DNA from: Actinomycetes bacterium
Lineage (GTDB): Bacteria; Actinomycetota; Acidimicrobiia; Acidimicrobiales; Ilumatobacteraceae
Reading direction: 5' to 3'
DNA length: 8,116 nt
NCBI GenBank assembly: GCA_023417265.1
Contig: JAEZFY010000125.1
Location: 1-8,116, forward strand
Numbering within the stretch: position 1 is the stretch's first letter; every line of letters begins with the position of its first letter. Made by a program: the position numbers and the translations under genes. The notes under the pieces are model-generated. The model did no database searches, was not told the origin of the DNA, and saw only the letters and a list, made by a program, of their open reading frames with translations. Below, one piece after another: positions 1-5,689 of the stretch.

Positions 1-250
1 GCCGCGAGGGGTGGGTGCGCGGCGGCCCGGAGGGCGCGGCCGCCGCGGGTACCGGGGTGGTGGGCGGTGCCGGACGGGCGGGCGCGTCCGGCACCGTGGT
101 GGGCGGCAAGGCGAGTTGGGCAGGGACCGCCTCGGTACGAACGGTTGGCGTGTTGGCCGCCGACTGCACGGCCAGCAGCCCGAGCACGACCGCTCCGGCG
201 AGCAGCGCGCTGCCGAGCCACACCGTTCGTGCGCGGCGGTCCCTGCCCAT
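1..250 (-). CDS. Membrane-anchored protein, N-terminal part; probable class F sortase (cut by window edge)
   Basis: Only the first 83 codons lie in the window, and the gene continues past position 1. The start is ATG at 250-248, five bases after the stop of the DUF4397 gene, so the two are almost certainly co-transcribed. No strong Shine-Dalgarno is visible, and coupling to the upstream stop is likely. The visible protein has a short basic N-terminus (MGRDRRARTVWLG), one hydrophobic helix at about residues 11-29 that would act as signal-anchor, then a long Pro/Ala/Thr-rich extracytoplasmic stretch (LPPTTVPDAPARPAPP and similar). This matches the N-terminus of actinobacterial class F sortases, which are often encoded beside DUF4397 proteins. 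The catalytic domain (His, Cys, Arg) would lie outside the window, so the sortase call is inference from topology and neighbour. Any other proline-rich secreted anchor protein remains possible. Confidence 0.55.
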   Translation of the reverse strand, partial: MGRDRRARTVWLGSALLAGAVVLGLLAVQSAANTPTVRTEAVPAQLALPPTTVPDAPARPAPPTTPVPAAAAPSGPPRTHPSR

Positions 251-255
251 CGGGC

Positions 256-1062
256 TCAGCGCTCGACGCGGGCGCGGCGGGCCGAGGCCACGAGGCCGGC
301 GCCACCGGCGGCCAAGGCCAGCGCCCCGGCGGTGAGCACCAGCGTCAGGCTGTTGTTCGAGTCGATCGCGTCGCCGGTGTTGACGGCCGTCGGGGCGCCG
401 CCGAGACCGCTGATCTCCTGCGTGTAGAACGTGAAGCTGTCGGCGTCGAGGCTGCCGACGGCGTACACGATCAGGTTCGTGCCGGCCTGCAGGGTCACGG
501 TCGGGACGTCGGCGATCGGGTCGCCACCGGTGGGCGCGACGCCGGCACCGGCGATCTGCCCGGCCGGGAGGTCGGCCGCCGCCTCGTTCGGGTTGGCGAG
601 ATTGGTGAACGGGCGGCTGCCGTCGGCGAGCACTACGTCAACGGCGGGCGCGGCGGCCGTGTGGCGCACCGTCAGGCGGCCTTGCCCGGCCGCCAGTTCG
701 CTGATGTCGTTCTCGAACGGGGTCAGCGTGGGCGTGCCTTCGCCGTCGAGGTGGGCCACGACGGTCCAGTTGCCGGAGGCCGGCACGGCCAGTTCGGGGA
801 TCGGCCCGATGACGACGTCGTCGGTACCGGCGACGCGAACCTCGACGTCGGTGAGCGTCTGGCCGGCGAACGACGAGAGATCCTGCATCGTGCCGGGCTC
901 GAAGCCGGGCACGACGACCTCGCCGCCGACGACCACGTCGACGGTCGCGCCGGGAATCCCGTGCAGCAACATGACGGTGGGGGCGGCCTGGGCGTCGACG
1001 CCGCTCGGCGTGACGATCAGGGCCGCGGCGGCAATGACGGTGGCGGTGATTCTGCGGAGCAT
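256..1062 (-). CDS. Secreted DUF4397 domain protein with C-terminal membrane/sorting tail
   Basis: This 268-residue protein begins at ATG 1062-1060, preceded by AAAGGGA (1074-1068) five bases away. Residues 1-24 form a signal peptide with a basic start, hydrophobic core and likely cleavage after GVDA. The DUF4397 pattern appears twice: VMLLHGIPGATVDVVVGG near residues 30-47 and RLTVRHTAAAPAVDVVLADG near 129-148, each the typical 'H..P....VDV...G' strand. The family is a beta-rich extracellular domain of unknown function. After APTAVNTGD (223-231) come a hydrophobic helix (about 238-259) and a basic tail, RRARVER. This is the layout of a cell-wall sorting signal, although no LPXTG is present. 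It is followed closely by a probable class F sortase gene, which may attach it to the surface. I infer a cell-surface role; no ligand can be deduced. Confidence 0.88.
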   Translation of the reverse strand: MLRRITATVIAAAALIVTPSGVDAQAAPTVMLLHGIPGATVDVVVGGEVVVPGFEPGTMQDLSSFAGQTLTDVEVRVAGTDDVVIGPIPELAVPASGNWTVVAHLDGEGTPTLTPFENDISELAAGQGRLTVRHTAAAPAVDVVLADGSRPFTNLANPNEAAADLPAGQIAGAGVAPTGGDPIADVPTVTLQAGTNLIVYAVGSLDADSFTFYTQEISGLGGAPTAVNTGDAIDSNNSLTLVLTAGALALAAGGAGLVASARRARVER

Positions 1063-1067
1063 GGGAG

Positions 1068-1074
1068 TCCCTTT
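1068..1074 (-). promoter_or_regulatory. Ribosome binding site of the DUF4397 gene
   Basis: On the minus strand AAAGGGA lies five bases before the ATG at 1062-1060. It supports that start, and the signal peptide begins directly there. The gap to the upstream broken ATPase gene is only 79 bases. I see no convincing -35/-10 pair in it. Confidence 0.5.
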
Positions 1075-1141
1075 CGGTTCCGGGTGGGTGGTGCTCCCGC
1101 TTACGCAGCGGCGCCCGGCGGTGGATGCGCGGTCGTCGCGA

Positions 1142-2358
1142 TCAGCCGTCGGCGTCGACGAGGCGCACGCGCCGGAGGAGTTGCGCGTTGAGGGCGACGA
1201 CGATCGTCGAGAGGCTCATCAACACCGCCCCGACAGCGGGGGAGAGGGTGATCCCTGCCCAGGCGAGGGCACCCGCGGCGAGCGGGATCGCGACGACGTT
1301 GTAGCCGGCAGCCCAGGTGAGGTTCTCGATCATCTTGCGGTAACTCGCCCGGGACAGGCGGACCACCGCAGCGACGGCACCGGGATCGCTGCTGGCGAGC
1401 ACGACGCCGGCGGACTCGATCGCCACGTCGGTTCCCGCCCCGATCGCCAGTCCGACGTCGGCGCGAGCCAACGCCGGTGCGTCGTTGACACCGTCACCGA
1501 CCATCGCCACCGTGACGCCCTGCTGCTGGAGTCGCGCCACCGCTTGGTCCTTGTCCTCGGGGAGCACTTCGGCGAACACCTGGTCGATGCCGAGCTCGCG
1601 GCCGACGGCGTCGGCGACCTGGCGGGCGTCGCCGGTGATCATCGCCACACCGATGCCCATCTCGCGCAGCTCGCGCACGGCGCGGTGGGCCTCCGGCCGG
1701 ATCTCGTCCTCGAGTGCCATCGCACCGACGACGGCGCGATCGCTCGCACGAGCACGACGTCGCCCACGGTCAGCTCGTCGATCGGCACCGGCCGCACCGA
1801 CTCGCCGTCGACGAGTTCGGCTTCGTCAGGGAGCAACGCGGCGAGCGCGGCCAACGCGTTGTGGGCCTGGCCGATCGCCTTCATCTCCTGCCAGTGACCG
1901 AGCAGCATGATCGTGACGAGCGCGGCGAGCTCCCACCAGAACTCCAGATCGAGCCAGCCGAGACTCGTCGCCAGCGACGCCGAGTAGGCGACGACGATCG
2001 CCAGCGAGATCAGCAGCATCATCCCCGGCTGCCGGCCGCGCAGCTCGGCGACACCGCCCGCGAGGAACGGCCAACCGCCCCACCAGAACACGATCGAGCC
2101 GAGCACCGGCCCGTACCACGCCATCGCCGGGAGGTCGAGCGAGTAGCCGAACCAGTCCATCACCATGTGGCTGGTGGCGACCAGCGGCAGGGTCAACGCC
2201 AAGGTCAGCCAGAACCGGCGCCGGAACGTCACCGGGTCGTGCCCAGCGTGCTGGTCGTGCCCGCCCCCGCCCGAGCCGTGATCGTGCGCGGCATGCGCTG
2301 GTGGCGTTCCCCCTCGGTGCTGTGCGTGTTCCCTCGGCTGGTGATGTGCGTGTTCCAT
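1142..2358 (-). pseudogene. copB: CopB-type copper P1B-3 ATPase, internal deletion plus frameshift
   Basis: The N-terminal part (205 codons, 2358-1744) has a His-rich cytosolic tail (MEHAHHQPREHAQH, HDQHAGHD), then four membrane helices near residues 48-66, 82-101, 112-132 and 141-157. It ends at the start of the actuator domain (ELTVGDVVLVR). The C-terminal part (about 1735-1142) resumes with VVGAMALEDEIRPEA. It carries MITGD, the hinge motif GDGVNDAPALA, a helix-7 YN (GYNVVAIPLA) and helix 8 with MSLST followed by NAQLLRR, the P1B-3 copper signature. Everything between is absent: TGES, the two helices with CPH, the phosphorylated Asp of DKTGT and the nucleotide-binding domain. That is roughly 300 residues compared with intact CopB. 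The two parts are in different frames (offset 26 bases). The product cannot be a working ATPase. A real deletion or a misassembly would look the same here. Intact, it would pump copper ions out of the cell. Confidence 0.9.
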
Positions 2359-2362
2359 GGTG

Positions 2363-2368
2363 ACCTCC
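2363..2368 (-). promoter_or_regulatory. Ribosome binding site deciding the copB start
   Basis: On the minus strand GGAGGT lies four bases before the ATG at 2358-2356. The reading frame could also begin at an upstream GTG (2370-2368), but that codon overlaps this Shine-Dalgarno sequence and has none of its own. The ATG is therefore the better start. Confidence 0.7.
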
Positions 2369-2384
2369 ACGACGATGGTAACCG

Positions 2385-2401
2385 ATACCCCCTAGGGGTA
2401 T
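2385..2401. promoter_or_regulatory. CsoR-type copper operator between divergent genes
   Basis: The sequence ATACCCCCTAGGGGTAT is an inverted repeat with 7-base arms (ATACCCC / GGGGTAT) around a 3-base centre. It matches the TA-C-tract/G-tract-TA form of operators bound by copper-sensing CsoR repressors upstream of copper export genes. It sits 27 bases upstream of the copB ATG and 41 bases upstream of the GTG of the divergent small gene, so one bound repressor could control both directions. The repressor gene is not in this window. The assignment rests on motif form and the copper ATPase neighbour. Confidence 0.7.
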
Positions 2402-2404
2402 ATT
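2399..2404 (+). promoter_or_regulatory. Candidate -10 box for the rightward small gene
   Basis: TATATT overlaps the right arm of the CsoR-type operator. It would place a transcription start near 2411, about 30 bases before the GTG at 2442. No good -35 was found, so the call rests on the -10 match and position alone. If correct, repressor binding would block this promoter directly. Confidence 0.3.
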
Positions 2405-2441
2405 CCCGATGTGTCGAAGAGGGTCGGAGTACGTTGTACGG

Positions 2442-2810
2442 GTGCCGGAACTGCGTTACGTCGACCACCAGCCCGGGGTGTGGTTCCTCGTCACCGCAGA
2501 GGCGGCGCTGTACCTCGATGCCCGCTACTCCTACAGCGCGGTGATCGATGCCTCGGCGCTGATCCGTCTTGACGACGCCGAACTCGACCGGTACCGCGGC
2601 GACGGTCGGGCATTCCTGTCCGAGCTGGCCGAGCGGATCCACGACAGCGCTCCCTACCGCCCGGAGTCGCCCTACCGCCCCCGCGATCTCTACCGAGGCC
2701 CGGATGCCGCCACGTGGCGCCGGGCGGTGGCGGACGCGATCGACGGACATACGTGGCTCGCCGAGCAGCGGCGCGCCGAAACAAGAGTGCCTGGAGGCTC
2801 AGCGGATTGA
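2442..2810 (+). CDS. Small hypothetical protein, possibly copper-regulated
   Basis: The product has 122 residues from the GTG at 2442. An in-frame ATG at 2409 would add 11 residues (MCRRGSEYVVR) but lies only five bases from the TATATT box, so I prefer the GTG. A GGAG at 2425-2428 is a rather distant ribosome site, and the start is uncertain. I do not recognise a family. The protein is soluble and charged, with no signal peptide, no membrane helix and no cysteine. It begins with YVDHQPGVWFLVTAEAALYL and contains an Arg/Tyr/Pro stretch (APYRPESPYRPRDLYRG) in its second half. It lacks Cys or Met metal-binding clusters and holds few His, so nothing in it points to copper binding. Its promoter region is shared with copB across a CsoR-type operator, which is the only functional hint. 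Codon composition resembles its neighbours, so it is probably a real gene. Confidence 0.65.
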   Translation: MPELRYVDHQPGVWFLVTAEAALYLDARYSYSAVIDASALIRLDDAELDRYRGDGRAFLSELAERIHDSAPYRPESPYRPRDLYRGPDAATWRRAVADAIDGHTWLAEQRRAETRVPGGSAD

Positions 2811-2815
2811 TGGTG

Positions 2816-2838
2816 TTGGGCACTCGGGAGCGACCCAA
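2816..2838. terminator. Weak hairpin between convergent genes
   Basis: TTGGG (2816-2820) pairs with CCCAA (2834-2838) across a 13-base loop, in the 51-base gap between the converging small gene and the VOC gene. There is no T-tract on either strand and the stem is short. It is only a candidate for bidirectional termination. Confidence 0.2.
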
Positions 2839-2861
2839 GACGGAGGCGGCGGTGTGGCGCG

Positions 2862-3383
2862 TCAGGCGGCGGTGCGGCTGGTGTCGGTGACGAGTCGTCC
2901 GGCGGTCGGGCGACCGCTCCAGCGACGCACCTCGCCCGCCAGATCGAGGTGATCGATCGGCGCCGAATCCTCGTACGGGCCCCACTCCTCGCGGGGCAGC
3001 ATCCACATGATCTCGAACTCGTTGCCGTCCGGGTCGGCGCCGTAGATGCTCTTGGTTGCCCCGTGGCTCGACTCGCCGGTGTAGGCGCCGGCCTCGATCA
3101 GCGTCGTCCGGGCGGCGGCCAACTCGTCGATCGTGTCGAGCTGCCAGGCGAGGTGATACAGCCCGATCGCGCCGCGGCGCTTGGGGCCACCGGCAGTGCC
3201 GACCCCGAACAGGCCGAGGTCGTGGTGGTTGCCCGAACGGGGTAGCCGCAAGAAGGCGGCGTTGGCGCGCGGCTCGCGGGTGACGAGTTGCATGCCGAAG
3301 ACGTCGGTGTAGAAGCGCAGGGCGCGTTCGAGATCGGCGACGAACAGCACGGCGTGGTTGAGACGGACGGGTGAGATCGACAT
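2862..3383 (-). CDS. VOC family metalloenzyme (glyoxalase / extradiol dioxygenase-like)
   Basis: This 173-residue protein begins MSISPVRLNHAVLFVADLER. The ATG at 3383-3381 is chosen because AGAGGAG lies four bases upstream; an in-frame ATG at 3425 would add residues with no family resemblance. Paired beta-alpha-beta-beta modules are visible: LNHAVLFVADLERALRFYTD (first metal His), LYHLAWQLDTIDEL (second His, residue order typical of the family), and DPDGNEFEIMW (metal Glu). The stretch SSHGATKSIYGADPDGNEFE resembles single-domain relatives of catechol 2,3-dioxygenase. A His/His/Glu site is therefore likely, but the substrate cannot be told from sequence. Members include dioxygenases, glyoxalases, isomerases and antibiotic-binding proteins. 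The gene stands alone, convergent to the small hypothetical gene and divergent from the AI-2E gene, so it has its own promoter. Confidence 0.88.
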   Translation of the reverse strand: MSISPVRLNHAVLFVADLERALRFYTDVFGMQLVTREPRANAAFLRLPRSGNHHDLGLFGVGTAGGPKRRGAIGLYHLAWQLDTIDELAAARTTLIEAGAYTGESSHGATKSIYGADPDGNEFEIMWMLPREEWGPYEDSAPIDHLDLAGEVRRWSGRPTAGRLVTDTSRTAA

Positions 3384-3387
3384 GACG

Positions 3388-3394
3388 CTCCTCT
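3388..3394 (-). promoter_or_regulatory. Ribosome binding site of the VOC gene
   Basis: On the minus strand AGAGGAG lies four bases before the ATG at 3383-3381. It fixes the start and rules out the 14-residue upstream extension. Confidence 0.65.
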
Positions 3395-3406
3395 GCGGTC
3401 GTGGCC

Positions 3407-3412
3407 AGTATA
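3407..3412 (-). promoter_or_regulatory. Candidate -10 box of the VOC gene
   Basis: TATACT on the minus strand is close to the consensus -10 and would start transcription near 3400, giving a leader of about 17 bases that includes the ribosome site. Just upstream (minus strand) is TGATATGTCA, a near-palindrome that could bind a regulator. No recognisable -35 lies at 16-18 bases. The call therefore rests on the -10 alone. Confidence 0.35.
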
Positions 3413-3499
3413 GATGACATATCAACTAACGCTGGTGAGGCGGCTGACATTCCCGCGGTGGATCCGCGCCGTGGTCTCGTGCGCAGTAGTTGCGAGATG

Positions 3500-3518
3500 G
3501 CCAGTGGTAGACACTGGC
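3500..3518. repeat. Perfect inverted repeat at the AI-2E gene start
   Basis: GCCAGTG and CACTGGC (7-base arms, 5-base spacer GTAGA) form a perfect inverted repeat that ends one base before the GTG at 3520. It could be a DNA operator, or an RNA hairpin over the ribosome site; no Shine-Dalgarno is visible for that start. I do not recognise a known regulator for this motif. Confidence 0.4.
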
Positions 3519-3519
3519 G

Positions 3520-5688
3520 GTGGACGTGTCCGGCGGCGGCCGAGTTCGGCGCAGCGAGCGCGTCCACGCGGGCGTCACGATCGTCATCCGCCCGCGATTC
3601 GTGGTACACGCGGTGGCGTGGGTGGTGCTCGGCGTCACCGCCCTGCTCGTGCTCGATCGCGGCCGCCACATGCTCGAACTGGTCGTGCTGGCGGTCGTGA
3701 TCGCGCTCTTGCTGCGAGCTCCGATCGCCGCGCTCGACCGGCGCCTGCCGCGCTGGGCGGCGATCACGATCGTCGTGCTGGTCGGACTGATCGCGCTCGG
3801 CGGGCTGATCGCGCTCGGTACCGTCGAGCTGGGCGAGCAGATCGATGTCGTCGGCTCGGCCATCGAGGAGCGGATCGAGCGGGTCGACCCCGAGTCGGCG
3901 CTGGGCGAGTTCCTCGTCGAAGGGCGGGTCGCCGAACGCGTCGACGAGCATCTCGACGGGCTGCCCTCGCAGCTCGTGCTCGGCACGCCCGACCCGGCCG
4001 ACGGGGCGCGGCTCGGGTTGCAGGCGTTGCTCGTGCTCGTGCTCGCCGTGTACGCGATCGTGAACGGTCCCAAGCTCGTGGAGGCGGTCGCCGAGCGCCG
4101 CCGCGGCTCGCGGTGGGTCGACGCCGTGCAGGAGGGCGTCGGAGCCGGAGCGGAACAGGTACGCCGGCTCCTCGCGGTCGCCGTGATCAACGGCCTGCTC
4201 GGGCTCGCCGTCGCCTCCGTGTTCGATCTGCCGGGCGTCACGGTGCTCGCGATGTGGGTCGGGGTGTGGTCGGTGGTGCCGATCTTCGGACCGCTCGTCG
4301 CCTACGCGCCGCTCGTCGTGCTGGCGTCGCTCGACGGCTGGCCCCAGGCCGTTGCAGTGGGTGTGCTCGCGGCCGCAGTCGCGGTGGCGAGCTGGTTCGC
4401 CGACCGGCGCTGGGCCGCCCAGGGGAGCGCCCGGCTCGGCCCGCTCGGGCTCACGCTCGGGCTCGTGGTCGGGCTGCGCTTCGGCTGGCTGACCGGTCCG
4501 CTGGTGGCGATCTTCCTCGGCGCGGCGGCCCTCTCGACCCTGGCCGCGGTGGCCCGCCGACGCGACGCGCGGATCGGGGCCCACGCCGCGTCGGACGCGG
4601 AGACGGCATCGGCGGGGCCAGCCGGGGGAGCGGTGTGGCAGCGGCTCGACGTCCGCTCGGCGGCGCGGGCGACGGCGATCACGGTCGGCATCGTCGCCGC
4701 CATCGCTGTGGTGTTGGACCTGTCGCCGGTTCCGGCGTGGGTCATCGTCGGGCTCACCCTGGCGATCGCCCTCGAACCGCTCGTCGACTGGATCGCCGAG
4801 CACACACCGCTCGGACCCGGCGCGTCCGTCGCCGCCGTGATCGTCGGCTTGCTGGCGGCCGTGACGGCGATGCTCGTCTTCGCCGTGCCCTCGGTCGCCC
4901 AGAGCATTCGCGATCTCGACGAGCAGTTACCGCGGATCGCGGCCGACCTCGAGCGGCTGCCGCTGATCGGCGACGAGCTCGCCGAGCGCGGCGTGGCCGA
5001 GCGTTTGCAGACCACCGTCAGCGAGATCCCCGACCGCCTCGCCGCCGATCCGGGGCCGGTCGAGGATGCGCTCCGGTCGGTCGGCGACGGGCTGGTCGCC
5101 ACCTTCTGGGTGCTCCTGATCACGGTGACCGGCGTGCTCGACGGGCGTCGGGCGCGGGGTGGGATCCGGGCGCTCGCTCCGGCGGAACGGCGCGAGCGGG
5201 TCGACCGGGTCGACGCGATCGTGAGCCGGGTCGTGGCCCGGTACGCGGTCGGGAGCATCGTCGTCGCCGCGATCGCCGGGCTGTCGACGTTCACGATCGC
5301 GCTCGTCGGCGGCGTTCCGCTGGCGCCACTGATCGGCCTCTGGGCCGGGCTCACCAACTTCATCCCGCAGGTCGGTGGCTATCTCGGTGCCGTGCCGCTC
5401 GTGGTGCTGGCATTGACGACCGGAACCACCAAGGGTCTGATCGTGCTCGCCGTCTACGTCGTCTACATGCAGATCGAGAACCGGGTGATCCAACCGGTCA
5501 TCGTCAGCAAGGCCGTCAACATCCCCCCGTTCGTGGCGATGGTCGCCGTGCTGATCGCCAGCGCCGCCGTCGGGGTCGTCGGGGCGATCCTCGTCACGCC
5601 GCTGATCGCCGTCGGAATGGCCCTGCGCAGCGAACTCGGCCGCCACGAATCGCGCCCTGCCCCCGCGGCTGCGCCCGGCCCGAGGTGA
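3520..5688 (+). CDS. Tandem AI-2E/PerM-family membrane protein (two domains fused)
   Basis: The 722-residue product is about twice the usual family length of 350-400. Residues about 22-345 form one copy: hydrophobic helices at 27-45, 51-66 and 80-101, a charged amphipathic stretch (about 102-160), then further helices. Residues about 380-705 repeat this plan, with helices near 383-420 and 435-456 and a charged stretch at 460-520. The second copy has the family hallmarks FIPQVGGYLGAVP (614-626) and IENRVIQP (652-659) with a GVVGAILVTPL end. In the first copy the equivalents are degenerate (VVPIFGPLVAYAP; no ENxxxQP). A hydrophilic Ala/Gly-rich linker (about 346-378) joins them. The family exports small molecules or, in some members, ions (AI-2 for TqsA, Na+/H+ in others); the substrate here is unknown. 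Starts at GTG 3520, 3526 or 3601 are all possible, and none has a good ribosome site. The stop is one base before the phosphatase ATG. Confidence 0.88.
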   Translation: MDVSGGGRVRRSERVHAGVTIVIRPRFVVHAVAWVVLGVTALLVLDRGRHMLELVVLAVVIALLLRAPIAALDRRLPRWAAITIVVLVGLIALGGLIALGTVELGEQIDVVGSAIEERIERVDPESALGEFLVEGRVAERVDEHLDGLPSQLVLGTPDPADGARLGLQALLVLVLAVYAIVNGPKLVEAVAERRRGSRWVDAVQEGVGAGAEQVRRLLAVAVINGLLGLAVASVFDLPGVTVLAMWVGVWSVVPIFGPLVAYAPLVVLASLDGWPQAVAVGVLAAAVAVASWFADRRWAAQGSARLGPLGLTLGLVVGLRFGWLTGPLVAIFLGAAALSTLAAVARRRDARIGAHAASDAETASAGPAGGAVWQRLDVRSAARATAITVGIVAAIAVVLDLSPVPAWVIVGLTLAIALEPLVDWIAEHTPLGPGASVAAVIVGLLAAVTAMLVFAVPSVAQSIRDLDEQLPRIAADLERLPLIGDELAERGVAERLQTTVSEIPDRLAADPGPVEDALRSVGDGLVATFWVLLITVTGVLDGRRARGGIRALAPAERRERVDRVDAIVSRVVARYAVGSIVVAAIAGLSTFTIALVGGVPLAPLIGLWAGLTNFIPQVGGYLGAVPLVVLALTTGTTKGLIVLAVYVVYMQIENRVIQPVIVSKAVNIPPFVAMVAVLIASAAVGVVGAILVTPLIAVGMALRSELGRHESRPAPAAAPGPR

Positions 5689-5689
5689 C

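Noticed and set aside
1063..1141. Promoter for the DUF4397 gene in the 79-base spacer
   Set aside because: Apart from the ribosome site I could not find a convincing -35/-10 pair or a known alternative sigma motif.
1639..1746. Programmed frameshift in the copper ATPase
   Set aside because: A frameshift would join the two frames, but about 300 residues of essential sequence would still be missing, so recoding cannot restore the enzyme.
67..1897. Long plus-strand open frames across the DUF4397 and ATPase genes
   Set aside because: The minus-strand frames carry a signal peptide, DUF4397 motifs and P-type ATPase motifs. The plus-strand translations have none.
2359..2370. Upstream GTG start for the copper ATPase
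   Set aside because: The GTG overlaps the GGAGGT that serves the ATG at 2358, and it has no ribosome site of its own.
3384..3425. Upstream ATG extension of the VOC gene
   Set aside because: The added residues do not resemble the family, and a strong ribosome site precedes the internal ATG at 3383.
2491..4803. Minus-strand open frame of 770 codons
   Set aside because: It runs antisense through three well-supported genes. The translation is low-complexity Arg/Asp/His/Pro-rich, typical of a GC-rich shadow frame, with no domain.
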